DNA from: GYS-P2D sp964414425
Lineage (GTDB): Bacteria; Bacteroidota; Bacteroidia; Chitinophagales; Saprospiraceae
Direction of reading: 5' to 3'
Assembly (NCBI GenBank): GCA_964414425.1
Contig: CAYPWL010000013.1
Coordinates: 1 to 64,000 of the forward strand
Length of the DNA: 64,000 nucleotides
Shown: positions 26,175 to 35,940 of the stretch, in pieces
Position numbering within the stretch: position 1 is the first letter of the stretch
How the letters are laid out: each line of letters begins with the position of its first letter
Position numbers and translations under genes: made by a program
The notes under the pieces: generated by a model
Database searches by the model: none
The model's input: only the letters and a program-made list of their open reading frames with translations
What the model was told of the DNA's origin: nothing

Positions 26175-26293
26175 AATCTATACTTATCTATCCTGTTTGT
26201 TGCAAAAATAGGCTTTGTGCATCATTTCTCACGTAATTCATAGTATATATGGGCTGAAATTAGCTATTTCATAAAGGATATCGTTCTTGCTAC

Positions 26294-26666
26294 ATGAAGC
26301 ATCTAATCATTGTGATTACACTCTTAGGTATCTAAGCCTGCTCATCACCCTTATCCGAAGACGAGGAGTTTGAACTAATTGGAAGTTGGCAATTGGTAGA
26401 GTTCTGTTTTAGCCCAGGGTACGCATATTGTCCTATTCAGGCACCTACTTAGGAGCAGATTGTTCAATTTAGAGCAGATAGCACCTTCACCTTTACTGTA
26501 GGAGATATTTCTACGGTAGATATCTTCACTTGGACTTAATGAATTTATAGATGCTCTCGGAGAAACTAACCAAAGACGTTTTATCCTTGAGTCCATTAGT
26601 GCATGTAGACTCGATTTGGAGCCAACCTGTTTTGAGGAGTGCCGAGAACACTATGTAAGATTATAA
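26294..26666 (+). pseudogene. Decayed lipocalin-like lipoprotein gene
   Basis: Translation from the ATG at 26294 gives a signal peptide MKHLIIVITLLGI, then TAA, then a lipobox-like ACSS and FELIGSWQLVEFCFSPGYA, a typical opening of Bacteroidota lipocalin-like lipoproteins. After PIQAPT there is a TAG, then EQIVQFRADSTFTFTVGD. After TVDIFTW the sense moves to another frame, which reads GLNEFIDALGETNQRRFIL and then LESISACRLDLEPTCFEE to a stop at 26664-26666. Two stops and one frameshift thus break an otherwise coherent protein of about 120 aa. It fills the gap between the Fur-family gene and tesB. Confidence 0.75.
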
Positions 26667-26672
26667 TAGCAG

Positions 26673-27536
26673 CTACGGCTTTTTCCTAACTGGTGCCATT
26701 AAACCCTCCTGAGTTACAGACGCCACAAGAATGCCATCTCTATTGAATATACTTCCCCGATTGAAGCCCAACAAATTAGAAGCACTTGGACTATCTAACA
26801 CATAGAGAAGCCATTCGTCTACTCTAAATGGACGATGAAACCACATAGCGTGATCGAGGCTTGCTAAGAAATAGGTGCCAAACTTAGCAACGTCCCTATG
26901 CGGTAGTAATGACGTCCCTAAGAGATTATAATCTGAAGCATATGCCAGCACCTCCTGATGTGACCGCAGATCATCTGGCAACCGACCCTTAGCTTTTAGC
27001 CATACGTGCCTGAATGGTTCTTTCCTTTCTTGATTGAGATAATCCGATTGCTCAACAGGACGAAACTCAATCGGGCGTTGATTACTTAAGGCTGCATATA
27101 TCGCAGGATTGGACTCTTTAATAGATTCGATGAGCTGCATATCTGACTTTAACTCTTCTGGAGGAGGCACATGAGGCATCTCGATCTGATGATCTAATCC
27201 TACTCGAGGCGTCTTAAATGATGCCGCCATATTGAATATGGCTTTACCATATTGCTTGGCAGTAACTCGACGAGTTGTAAAACTGCCTCCATCCCTGAGA
27301 GTCTCCATATCATAGAGCACAGGCTTAGATACGTCACCTGCGAGGATGAAATATCCATGTAGAGAGTGTGCAACTCGATTATCCGGCACGGTCTCATAGG
27401 CCGCATGGAGTGCCTGCCCAAGTACTTGCCCACCAAACACCCTACCCCAGGGAGCCTGATAGTTCTGTCCTCGATATAAGTTGAGATCAATCTCTTCTAA
27501 GTCCAATAGTTGCAATAGCTCATCGATGGTATTCAT
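26673..27536 (-). CDS. tesB: Acyl-CoA thioesterase II
   Basis: A 287-aa double-hotdog thioesterase that hydrolyses medium- and long-chain acyl-CoA. Family features are NYQAPWGRVFGGQVLGQAL near the start, HSLHGYFILAGD, YDMETLRDGGSFTTRRVTA, the catalytic aspartate region ASDYNLLGTSL, and the second-half SLDHAMWFHRPFRVDEW and SVTQEGLMAPV. Its 3' end is 7 bases from the decayed lipoprotein and its start 11 bases from the EEP-family gene, so those two minus-strand genes may form an operon. Confidence 0.94.
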   Translation of the reverse strand: MNTIDELLQLLDLEEIDLNLYRGQNYQAPWGRVFGGQVLGQALHAAYETVPDNRVAHSLHGYFILAGDVSKPVLYDMETLRDGGSFTTRRVTAKQYGKAIFNMAASFKTPRVGLDHQIEMPHVPPPEELKSDMQLIESIKESNPAIYAALSNQRPIEFRPVEQSDYLNQERKEPFRHVWLKAKGRLPDDLRSHQEVLAYASDYNLLGTSLLPHRDVAKFGTYFLASLDHAMWFHRPFRVDEWLLYVLDSPSASNLLGFNRGSIFNRDGILVASVTQEGLMAPVRKKP

Positions 27537-27546
27537 GCTATCTTAT

Positions 27547-28485
27547 TTAATTTTCAGACTGCAAGGATAAAACAATCTCGATTGGAAAATGGTCAGAACC
27601 TATTTCAGGGCCCCGTCGTAAGCAACTATGCTCAATTGATTTACTTACTAAGCAATGATCAATGGGGATACCCAAAGGCATTAACCCAACAGGAAAAGTC
27701 GGAGATATATCGCATCGAGTCTCCTCGAGTCGGAGAAGCTCACGTAGTCTGGTATAATCATGAGCATAAGGCGTCATATTGTAGTCGCCTATTAAGACCA
27801 GATTTTTATGATTCTTGTACCGTTGAATCAGTTGGTTAACTTGATGATTTCTCATCAGGGTATTGTTCATACCTATTGGATTTTCTAAGTGGATAGAGGT
27901 AATGGTTAGTGCCTTTTCTGCTATGACTAATTCAGCTTCTATCATCGGAAAATCTCGGTCAGTGACATCAAATATTTCGTAAGACTCGATGGCATGCTTA
28001 CTCCAAAATGCTATACCAAAATTATGTGTGCGAATCTGCTTGATCTGATGTGGATACGTCTCAATAAATGCCGCGCTTAGCTTATAATCCCACGACGGAG
28101 TATACTCTACAAGTGCTACGAAGTCAGCATCAGATCTCTCAATGTAGTTTTTAACACGTTCGTACTCGTGATTGGACGATAGCAGATTAATGGATAGCAT
28201 CTTAACCGATTTATCCGAGTGAAAGCTCTTATCGTAATCATATTGGTATGTATCAGTAATAGCGTGGACAAGCCATAGTCCTAATAATAGTCCAAAAGCC
28301 GTAAGGATGTATTTCTTGTAAAAGCACAAAGCAGCAGAAAATGCAATTAGAAGAAAAGCTATTTGCACTCTGAAACTGGCCAATAGGTCCAGAATCCACC
28401 AAACCTCTTCAAAAAGATTGCTCACAGCCAATATGACCAGAATAGACCATCCTATTAAAATGAGTTCTTTCATGTCTGAGACCAC
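27547..28485 (-). CDS. Membrane-anchored endonuclease/exonuclease/phosphatase-family protein
   Basis: A 312-aa protein with two or three N-terminal membrane helices (residues about 8-80), then an EEP fold: SINLLSSNHEYERV, VALVEYTPSWD with the metal-binding glutamate, VLIGDYNMTPYAHDY, PIDHCLV and the final GSDHFPI. The family contains nucleases, sphingomyelinases and inositol phosphatases; the membrane-anchored form is common in Bacteroidota and its substrate is unknown. The catalytic domain would lie on the periplasmic side if an even number of helices precedes an exterior N-terminus; topology is not certain. Confidence 0.85.
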   Translation of the reverse strand: MVSDMKELILIGWSILVILAVSNLFEEVWWILDLLASFRVQIAFLLIAFSAALCFYKKYILTAFGLLLGLWLVHAITDTYQYDYDKSFHSDKSVKMLSINLLSSNHEYERVKNYIERSDADFVALVEYTPSWDYKLSAAFIETYPHQIKQIRTHNFGIAFWSKHAIESYEIFDVTDRDFPMIEAELVIAEKALTITSIHLENPIGMNNTLMRNHQVNQLIQRYKNHKNLVLIGDYNMTPYAHDYTRLRELLRLEETRCDISPTFPVGLMPLGIPIDHCLVSKSIEHSCLRRGPEIGSDHFPIEIVLSLQSEN

Positions 28486-28567
28486 GTATGATGAGACAAT
28501 AATATGCCAATATTAGCCAAACCTACTCCAAGGTCGGGTGTTACTTTAGCATATATAAACACGAATT

Positions 28568-30601
28568 ATGAATAGATACCCACATTTGCTTAAGCCATTA
28601 GATTTAGGATTTACAACCTTAAAAAATCGGGTCTTAATGGGATCTATGCATACGGGACTGGAAGAAGTCCCAGGTGGATTTGACCGAATGGCAGCATTTT
28701 ACGCCGAGCGAGCCCGTGGACAGGTCGGCCTCATCGTAACTGGGGGTATAGCACCCAACAAAGAAGGAAATGCGATGCCCTTTGGTAATTCGATGGATAA
28801 CGAAGAAGAAGCAGCCAAGCATAAGGTGATCACTGATGCGGTACATAAAGAAGGGGGCAAAATCTGCATGCAGATCCTTCATGTAGGGAGATATGGATAC
28901 TCCGAAGCCAATGTATCTGCGAGTGACACGAAGGCTCCGATTAGCCCATTTCCAGCTAAAGCACTTACTGTCGATGGTATCGAACGTACCATAGAAGCAT
29001 ATGCTCACAGTGCAGCACTCGCCCAAAGCGCAGGATATGATGGTGTTGAGATTATGGGTTCAGAGGGATACCTCATTAATCAGTTCATCGTATCTAAGAC
29101 CAATCGTCGCACCGACGAATGGGGAGGTTCTTATGAAAACAGAATCAAGTTTCCAATAGAGATCGTACGCCGTACTCGTGAGCGTGTAGGACCAAACTTT
29201 ATAATTATCTACAGACTTTCTATGCTCGACCTTGTAGATGATGGTAGTACGTGGGAAGAAGTAGTTCATCTCGCTAAAGAAATAGAAGCGGCAGGTGCGA
29301 CTATTATCAATACTGGTATTGGCTGGCATGAGGCTCGTATCCCTACTATTGCGACTATGGTGCCGAGAGCTGGATTTGCATGGGTGACCAAGCGCATGAT
29401 GGGTGAGGTTAATATCCCTCTGGTTACGACTAATCGGATTAACATGCCTGATGTAGCTGAGCAAGTCTTAGCCGATGGATGTGCTGATATGATCAGTATG
29501 GCAAGACCATTTCTCGCAGATGAAAACTTAGTACAAAAAGCTATCGACGGTAGAGAGGACGAGATCAATACATGTATCGGATGCAACCAGGCTTGTCTGG
29601 ATCATACCTTCCAGATGAAGGTATGTTCATGCTTAGTTAATCCACGTGCATGTCATGAGACAGAACTAAACTATATCAATACTACTAACCCCAAGAAAAT
29701 AGCAGTTATAGGCGCCGGTCCTGCAGGACTCAGTGCATCGACGATAGCCGCACAACGAGGACATCAAGTTGATTTATATGATGCAGCAGCAGAGATCGGA
29801 GGACAGTTTAACATGGCTAAGAAGATTCCGGGCAAGGAAGAATTCTACGAAACGATACGATACTTCGGAAAACAGATAGAACTGCACAATGTAAATCTTC
29901 AGCTCAATACCCGAGTGAGTGCCGATGACTTAGTCAGCCAGGGTTATGATCACGTCATTGTATGTACAGGTGTTAATCCGAGACAACCAGAAATTGATGG
30001 TATTCACCATCCTAAGGCAGTCAGCTATATTGATGTCTTAACGGAGCGTGTTGAGATCGGTAAAAAAGTCGCAATCATTGGTGCGGGTGGTATTGGATTT
30101 GATATAGCAGAATATCTTGCCACAGAGAAAGATCACTCGCCTAGTATGAGCATACCTGCCTACATGGACGAATGGGGCGTTGATATGAATCATGAGAACC
30201 GTGGAAGCCTAAAAACACCTAACCCTGATGCTTCGCCTCGTGAGATCTATATGCTCAAGCGATCCAAAGGAAAGTTTGGCAAGAACTTAGGAAAAACTAC
30301 CGGCTGGATACATCGCTCGAGTCTGAAGATGAAAAAGGTTAACATGGTGAATATGGCCTCATATCAAAAAATCGATGACCGAGGATTACACATCGTAACA
30401 CCAGAAGGTCCGCAAACACTCGAGGTCGATCACGTGGTGATCTGTACAGGTCAACTCTCCGAGCGGTCGTTAGCGGATGACTTACAATCCAAAGGATATA
30501 AAAGTGACCAAATACACCTCATCGGTGGAGCAGATGAAGCGGCAGAATTAGACGCTAAGCGTGCAATAGATCAAGGAGCCAAATTAGCGGCAGAGTTGTG
30601 A
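28568..30601 (+). CDS. fadH: NADPH-dependent 2,4-dienoyl-CoA reductase
   Basis: A 677-aa flavo-iron-sulfur enzyme needed to degrade unsaturated fatty acids with double bonds at even positions. The first half is an old-yellow-enzyme-type FMN barrel (NRVLMGSMHTGLEE, GYDGVEIMGSEGYLINQF with catalytic Tyr). A 4Fe-4S cysteine cluster follows (CIGCNQACLDHTFQMKVCSC). The second half is an FAD/NADPH domain with two Rossmann motifs (IAVIGAGPAGLSAS, VAIIGAGGIGFDIAEYL). Length is that of E. coli FadH. It fits with the acyl-CoA thioesterase nearby but forms its own transcription unit. Confidence 0.95.
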   Translation: MNRYPHLLKPLDLGFTTLKNRVLMGSMHTGLEEVPGGFDRMAAFYAERARGQVGLIVTGGIAPNKEGNAMPFGNSMDNEEEAAKHKVITDAVHKEGGKICMQILHVGRYGYSEANVSASDTKAPISPFPAKALTVDGIERTIEAYAHSAALAQSAGYDGVEIMGSEGYLINQFIVSKTNRRTDEWGGSYENRIKFPIEIVRRTRERVGPNFIIIYRLSMLDLVDDGSTWEEVVHLAKEIEAAGATIINTGIGWHEARIPTIATMVPRAGFAWVTKRMMGEVNIPLVTTNRINMPDVAEQVLADGCADMISMARPFLADENLVQKAIDGREDEINTCIGCNQACLDHTFQMKVCSCLVNPRACHETELNYINTTNPKKIAVIGAGPAGLSASTIAAQRGHQVDLYDAAAEIGGQFNMAKKIPGKEEFYETIRYFGKQIELHNVNLQLNTRVSADDLVSQGYDHVIVCTGVNPRQPEIDGIHHPKAVSYIDVLTERVEIGKKVAIIGAGGIGFDIAEYLATEKDHSPSMSIPAYMDEWGVDMNHENRGSLKTPNPDASPREIYMLKRSKGKFGKNLGKTTGWIHRSSLKMKKVNMVNMASYQKIDDRGLHIVTPEGPQTLEVDHVVICTGQLSERSLADDLQSKGYKSDQIHLIGGADEAAELDAKRAIDQGAKLAAEL

Positions 30602-30625
30602 CAAAAAGCTTCTGTTTAAACTAAT

Positions 30626-30652
30626 GTGAGCATCTGGTAGAACTAAGCTCAC
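30626..30652. other. Weak hairpin in the fadH / outer-membrane protein spacer
   Basis: GTGAGC (30626-30631) pairs with GCTCAC (30647-30652) across a 15-base loop, with no clean T run on either strand. It lies between two convergent genes and may help to end transcription. Confidence 0.25.
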
Positions 30653-30693
30653 CTTTGCTAAACGGTAATTCTAAGAATGACTTAGGGTAGGTT

Positions 30694-31359
30694 CTAATTC
30701 CTCCTACCGTTATAAAACACCAGACTGAGGCCAAAATATGACAGAGACTCATTAGTGGCATCAGCATTGTTAAGATCGGAGGCTAATCGTTCAATATTAT
30801 ACTCTTGAAGATAAAATTGATAATATGGTCTAATCACAAAAGATACTCGGCTACTCTCTTGCAATATAAGATTCAGTTGGAATCGCAGCCCCCACTGCCC
30901 CTCGTCGATGATTGGGATTCTATTATTACCAATTACTCTGCCCACAGAATAGTTAGTCCTCGTTAGTGCAGCTCCAAAACCCACAGGTCTCAGATACTGA
31001 TCTAATGATAGCGACCAGGTGCGTAAGTCATGGTTATATTCTCGAGTGGTGAATACTTCATTATTCGGATTAAAGGATAGTGCCTGTCGATCACTGGATA
31101 AACTCTCCCACCCTAACTCAACACCTAACTTACCTACTCGATAACGAACACCCAATTGGATGCCGTGCATGAAGGACAGATTCCGAAAACCACTTTGAAC
31201 CTCACCATTATTGGAGACGAAAGCATCCTGTGCAGCGTTGACTCCGTTAAACGCTCCAAAGATCGGGTTATACCCAATCTTAACATTGAACTGAGCATGG
31301 CCTGTAACATGGGTTATTACCAAAAACAGCAGGATACTTAAGGCTTTTACCACTCGCAT
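30694..31359 (-). CDS. Probable outer-membrane beta-barrel protein
   Basis: The start is set at the ATG at 31359 because it begins a clean signal peptide (MRVVKALSILLFLVITHV ending GHAQ); the frame is open from 31404. About 221 aa. The mature chain is a series of alternating amphipathic strands ending in a C-terminal strand (SYFGLSLVFYNGRRN) compatible with an 8-strand barrel. No named family is recognised. It is divergent from dprA with 75 bases between the starts. Confidence 0.7.
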   Translation of the reverse strand: MRVVKALSILLFLVITHVTGHAQFNVKIGYNPIFGAFNGVNAAQDAFVSNNGEVQSGFRNLSFMHGIQLGVRYRVGKLGVELGWESLSSDRQALSFNPNNEVFTTREYNHDLRTWSLSLDQYLRPVGFGAALTRTNYSVGRVIGNNRIPIIDEGQWGLRFQLNLILQESSRVSFVIRPYYQFYLQEYNIERLASDLNNADATNESLSYFGLSLVFYNGRRN

Positions 31360-31434
31360 ATTAAGTTCAAATATAATCCGATTATATAGTCTGAGGCATA
31401 ACAAAAGAGCATATGATATTAGTAAATTAGCAAA

Positions 31435-32538
31435 ATGAGTCCGCAGGATTTACTTTATGAAATTGCTTTAACCAGGGTTCCGAATATCGGTGTTCGCCTG
31501 GCTAAAGTATTGATCGCACACTGTCGAGGAGCCCAAGCAGTATTTGAAGAGTCTAAAAAGAATCTCTTAAAGATTAATGGTATAGGACCTCGTCATGCCG
31601 AAAGCATCAGTCAATCCGACACGCTTCATGAAGCAGAAGCGAATATAAAGTTCTTGATAGACCATAACTGCCAGGTATCCTACTATCTCCATGATGATAC
31701 CTATCCCCAGAGGCTCCTCCAATATGACGATGCTCCTGTCCTACTCTACTATCGAGGAACCAGCAATCTGAATGAAACCAGAACTGTCGGTATCGTCGGT
31801 ACACGCAAACCTAATAACTATGGCAAAGCTCAAACAGAACAGATCGTCGAAGCCTTGCAACACCTCAATGTGCAGATCATCAGTGGTTTGGCATATGGTA
31901 TAGATAGTATCGCCCATCAATCATCAGTAGCACATCTCATCGATAATATAGCTGTTATGGCAACAGGTCTCGACAATATCTATCCAGCACAGAATAGAAA
32001 ACTTGCACAGCAAATACAGGAACACGGGTGTATACTCACTGAATTTCCAATTAACACTCGTCCGGATCGAGAGAACTTCCCGCTGCGCAATAGAATCATC
32101 GCAGGCATCGCTGATGCAATACTAGTCATGCAATCCGCAAGTAAAGGTGGGTCACTGATTACAGCAGAATACGCTAATAGCTATCATAAGGATGTATTCG
32201 CACTGCCTGGTCGAGTCTCAGATGATATGTCCGCAGGATGTAATAAACTGATCAAAACTAACAAGGCCCATCTCATGGAGTCCGCGCAAGATATCGCATA
32301 TATCATGCGATGGGATGACGACTCTCTTCCCGCAAGTAAACAGATTATGCTCTTTGATGAACTATCAGAAATCGAGCGGTCTATCGTAAGCTATCTAAAA
32401 GAGCATGAAGAAATATCGATTGATCAGATACATCACCATACGCAACTGAAGCCCTCAGAGTTGGCGAGCAACTTGCTCAACCTCGAGTTCAAAGGCGTGA
32501 TCAGATCACTGCCAGGAAAGAAATACGCCATGTATTAA
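31435..32538 (+). CDS. dprA: DNA-processing protein DprA
   Basis: A 367-aa protein that loads RecA on incoming single-stranded DNA during natural transformation. It has an N-terminal helix-hairpin-helix/SAM-like part (LLKINGIGPRHAESI), the Rossmann-like DprA core (VGIVGTRKPNNYGK, ISGLAYGIDSIAHQ, FPLRNRIIAGIADAILVMQS, KGGSLITAEYA, ALPGR) and a C-terminal winged helix (ISIDQIHHHTQLKPSELASN). All conserved motifs are intact, so it should be functional. No com genes are adjacent. Confidence 0.96.
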   Translation: MSPQDLLYEIALTRVPNIGVRLAKVLIAHCRGAQAVFEESKKNLLKINGIGPRHAESISQSDTLHEAEANIKFLIDHNCQVSYYLHDDTYPQRLLQYDDAPVLLYYRGTSNLNETRTVGIVGTRKPNNYGKAQTEQIVEALQHLNVQIISGLAYGIDSIAHQSSVAHLIDNIAVMATGLDNIYPAQNRKLAQQIQEHGCILTEFPINTRPDRENFPLRNRIIAGIADAILVMQSASKGGSLITAEYANSYHKDVFALPGRVSDDMSAGCNKLIKTNKAHLMESAQDIAYIMRWDDDSLPASKQIMLFDELSEIERSIVSYLKEHEEISIDQIHHHTQLKPSELASNLLNLEFKGVIRSLPGKKYAMY

Positions 32539-32591
32539 CAACCTTATAATGCTTCGATCAATTTATAGCCTGACAATTCACTTAAAAAAAG

Positions 32592-32599
32592 TTACTTTG
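32592..32599 (+). promoter_or_regulatory. Possible -7 element TTACTTTG ahead of pafA
   Basis: TTACTTTG differs by one base from TAnnTTTG and lies 17 bases before the pafA ATG at 32617; the stretch TGACA near 32572 could serve as part of an upstream element. Confidence 0.4.
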
Positions 32600-32616
32600 C
32601 CACATATAAATTCGGC

Positions 32617-34245
32617 ATGAATTTCAAGATTTCAATATACCTTATTTTCTTTTCCATACTTTCGACCAGTGCGCTATACAGCCAAACTAAACCGAAGCTT
32701 GTAATTGGCATCACTGTAGATCAAATGAAACAAGAGTATCTCTACAGGTTTTGGGATCGATACGGTGATGATGGCTTCAAAAAGCTCATCAATAACGGTC
32801 ATCTGTATGTCGATGCACATTATAGCTACCGTCCAACATATACTGCTCCGGGACACGCCAGCATATACACTGGGACGACACCTGCAGTACACGGTATAGT
32901 GGGTAATAGCTGGTATGATAAAGAAACCGAATCCACTGTCTATTGTGTGCGAGATGATAATGTATCAACCATAGGCTCAGGGAGTCAGGCAGGTGAAATG
33001 TCCCCTCGTCGCATGATTAGTTCTACAATTTCTGATGAGATTAAGCTATCTACAGGCATGAAGGGCAAGTCCATCGGTATATCGATCAAAGATCGTGGTG
33101 CGATCTTACCTGCAGGTCATGCCGCTGACGCAGCCTATTGGTTTGACGCATCGATTGGCGGCTGGGTTACCAGCAGTTATTACATGGACGAGCTACCTCT
33201 CTGGTTGCAGGACCATAATCAGGAACGCTTAGCTGACATGTATATTAAGCAAGATTGGGAAACGCTATATCCCATAGAAACCTATACCAAAAGCTTAGCA
33301 GATAACAACCCTTTTGAACAAGTCTTCAAGCCTGAGGATACCCCAACTTTCCCTCACAAGCTCTCTGAGATTTTTGAAAAGATAGGATATAGTGTTATCC
33401 CAAGGACTCCATTTGGCAATTCATTTGTCCAAAAAATGGTAGAGACTACGATCATGGCCGAAGATTTAGGGGGTGATGAATACACCGACATATTAGCTGT
33501 GAGTTTTTCTTCCACAGATTATGTAGGACATCAGTTTGGGCCGCGCTCCATTGAGATAGAGGATACTTATCTCAGGCTTGATATAGAAATCGCCACACTC
33601 ATTAACTTTTTGGACAACCAGGTAGGCCGTGATAACTATGTATTATTCTTAACTGCAGATCATGGAGCCGCCGAGACACCGCTATATCTTCAGAATTATA
33701 ATATCCCCGCTGGCTATTTTAATATCGAAAAGTATAAAAATGGTATAAAGAATCATTTGGATTCTTTGTTCGGTGAAGGACCTTGGATTAAAAATATGAG
33801 TAATGACCAGATCTTTTTAAATCATAAGTATCTCGATGACAAAGGTGCATCGGAACATGATATCTCTGAGGCTCTGATCAATTATTCCATGCGATTTGAA
33901 GGGATCAGCAATGTGATTACCCATGAAAACTTACTCAATGGCTCTCATGAACATCTTCCATCTCTTCATCTTGCCCAGCGAGGCTATAATCAAAGAAGAT
34001 CAGGTGATATATTTATCATCATGGAGCCAGGATGGATGACCTATATCCGCCAAGGTACTACCCATGGTAGTTCATACTCTTACGATACTCATGTACCTCT
34101 GATCTGGTATGGAGCATCTATACAATCGGGTAAGAGTTATCGGCGCGCCAACATCATCGACATAGCACCTACCTTAAGTGCGATACTCGAAGTCACGCTG
34201 CCTAATGGATCAGCAGGTCGTATTCTAACCGAAGTCATTAAATAG
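32617..34245 (+). CDS. pafA: PafA-type alkaline phosphatase
   Basis: A 542-aa secreted phosphomonoesterase of the alkaline phosphatase superfamily, which in Bacteroidota releases phosphate from many organic phosphates in the periplasm. A signal peptide ends near ALYSQ. The metal ligand and nucleophile region reads GITVDQM (D35) and TYTAPGHASIYTG (nucleophile threonine T76). The PafA-specific residues N97 and the KxR pair K158/R160 (SIKDRGA) are present, the pair that marks monoesterase rather than diesterase specificity. Later metal ligands lie in STDYVGHQFGP and TADHGAAE. Ten bases separate its stop from the probable SulP start. Confidence 0.92.
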   Translation: MNFKISIYLIFFSILSTSALYSQTKPKLVIGITVDQMKQEYLYRFWDRYGDDGFKKLINNGHLYVDAHYSYRPTYTAPGHASIYTGTTPAVHGIVGNSWYDKETESTVYCVRDDNVSTIGSGSQAGEMSPRRMISSTISDEIKLSTGMKGKSIGISIKDRGAILPAGHAADAAYWFDASIGGWVTSSYYMDELPLWLQDHNQERLADMYIKQDWETLYPIETYTKSLADNNPFEQVFKPEDTPTFPHKLSEIFEKIGYSVIPRTPFGNSFVQKMVETTIMAEDLGGDEYTDILAVSFSSTDYVGHQFGPRSIEIEDTYLRLDIEIATLINFLDNQVGRDNYVLFLTADHGAAETPLYLQNYNIPAGYFNIEKYKNGIKNHLDSLFGEGPWIKNMSNDQIFLNHKYLDDKGASEHDISEALINYSMRFEGISNVITHENLLNGSHEHLPSLHLAQRGYNQRRSGDIFIIMEPGWMTYIRQGTTHGSSYSYDTHVPLIWYGASIQSGKSYRRANIIDIAPTLSAILEVTLPNGSAGRILTEVIK

Positions 34246-34254
34246 TCCTTCCCG

Positions 34255-35931
34255 CTGAGTTTTTATAATAAGATACCTCTTGTAGAGCAGGTCAAGGGAT
34301 ATAACTTGACTACGCTCAGACAAGATCTTAATGCGGGTATGTTAGTAGCTGTCATACTGATACCCCAAGCTATGGCATATGCTCGGCTCGCTGGATTTGA
34401 GCCTAAGTATGGATTATATGCCTCGATAGTCCCACTGATTACATATGCTCTCCTCGGCACCTCAAGGCAGCTTTCGATTGGGCCTGTAGCCATTACTTCC
34501 ATTCTCATACTAAGTGGCTTAGGGGCCGTTATAGAGCCGTTCACGGCAGAGTATATGTATTGGTCCATAGCGATCGGGATCTGTGCTGGAATTATACAGC
34601 TATTAATGGGTGTTTTTCGCTTAGGCTTCATCACTCATTTTTTATCCTATCCTGTCATATTAGGATTTACAACGGCTGCGGCTTTTATCATCGCCATAAC
34701 TCAACTGGCAGATGCAACAGGGTTAGATCTTTCATATGTCAATCATAGACTCATGAAGGTTGTAGTCGTAGCTCAGCAAGTTCATGCTATTAATCCATAT
34801 ACTTTGGCTGTATTCATCGGTTCGGTAACATTCATTTTACTTGCTAAGAAAATAAGCAAGCACATCCCTTCAGCATTGATATTAGTTTTCGGCCTGACTA
34901 TCGCCACGTACTACTTTTTTCAATATCACAATGTGGCCTATGTCGGAAACATTCCAACAGGGTTACCGCGATTAGAACTACCGAGAGTTAGCTTTTCCTC
35001 ACTTGCAGATCAATGCGTCACCATATTGAGTCTTGCTATCATAGGCATAGTAGAAAACCTCAGTATTGCTCGCACACTCGAATCAAAACACAAATCTTAT
35101 AAAATCGATACCAATCAAGAATTGATCGCAATAGGAGCTTCTAAGATTGTAGGAGGAATGTTCCAATCTATGCCAACCTCAGGAAGCTTCAGTCGTTCTG
35201 CTATCAATGATGAGGCTGGTGCACATACCAGTGTATCTACTCTGTTTACATCACTGATCATTGTTGTCACTCTGCTGTTCATTACAGATTACTTTTACTT
35301 CTTACCGAAGGCTCTGTTAGCGGGTATCATAATTGTATCTATCAAAGGACTCATTAAACCAAGTGAAATCAAAGAGTTATATCGCATTTCCAAAGCTGAT
35401 TTCATCATGATGATTGTGACTTTTATCACAACTATCGCTGCAGGTATCACTTATGGGGTTCTTTTTGGTGTTATCCTCTCGCTATTAGCGGTCTTGTATC
35501 GCAGCTCAAGGCCAGAGGTCAATATATTGGGCAATCTGCCAGCAACTAACTCTTATCGCAATATGCTGCGCTATCCAGATGCTGAGCCCGTACACGATGT
35601 ACTAATTGTAAGATTTGATGATCAGTTATACTTTGGCAACTGCAACCATTTTAGCAACACTGTGGAACGTCATGTCGAGAGCTGTGATCGGACGGTGCAT
35701 CACCTCATACTTGATGCGGGCAACATCCATCATGTCGACTCTTCAGGGATCAGAGTGATAGCGGATATGAATATATGGCTCCAGAGGCGAGACATACAGA
35801 TGCATATCGCAAGGGCTATAGGACCCGTCAGAGATATGCTCAACAAATCTAATCTCATGGATAACAAAGAACACTATATGAATGTACATGCTGCCATACG
35901 ATCTGTCACCCAAAAATCTACAAATCAATAA
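34255..35931 (+). CDS. SulP-family anion transporter with STAS domain, probable CTG start
   Basis: Inner-membrane SulP/SLC26-type anion transporter (sulfate, bicarbonate or similar). The membrane core opens with LIPQAMAYARLAGFEPKYGL, the SulP signature, followed by about a dozen helices. It ends with a cytoplasmic STAS domain (LILDAGNIHHVDSSGIRVI). The first standard start candidate is the TTG at 34306, but that would remove the conserved family prefix FYNKIPLVEQVKGYNL encoded just upstream. The frame is open back to a TAG at 34243-34245 and has no ATG, GTG or TTG there, so a CTG at 34255 (reading MSFYNKIP) is the likely start. The ion carried is unknown. Confidence 0.87.
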   Translation: MSFYNKIPLVEQVKGYNLTTLRQDLNAGMLVAVILIPQAMAYARLAGFEPKYGLYASIVPLITYALLGTSRQLSIGPVAITSILILSGLGAVIEPFTAEYMYWSIAIGICAGIIQLLMGVFRLGFITHFLSYPVILGFTTAAAFIIAITQLADATGLDLSYVNHRLMKVVVVAQQVHAINPYTLAVFIGSVTFILLAKKISKHIPSALILVFGLTIATYYFFQYHNVAYVGNIPTGLPRLELPRVSFSSLADQCVTILSLAIIGIVENLSIARTLESKHKSYKIDTNQELIAIGASKIVGGMFQSMPTSGSFSRSAINDEAGAHTSVSTLFTSLIIVVTLLFITDYFYFLPKALLAGIIIVSIKGLIKPSEIKELYRISKADFIMMIVTFITTIAAGITYGVLFGVILSLLAVLYRSSRPEVNILGNLPATNSYRNMLRYPDAEPVHDVLIVRFDDQLYFGNCNHFSNTVERHVESCDRTVHHLILDAGNIHHVDSSGIRVIADMNIWLQRRDIQMHIARAIGPVRDMLNKSNLMDNKEHYMNVHAAIRSVTQKSTNQ

Positions 35932-35940
35932 TTCTGAGCG

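Noticed and set aside
26294..26666. Stop-codon recoding (selenocysteine or read-through) in the lipocalin-like gene
   Set aside because: The stops are TAA and TAG, not TGA, one lies in the signal peptide, and a frameshift is also present; decay explains all three.
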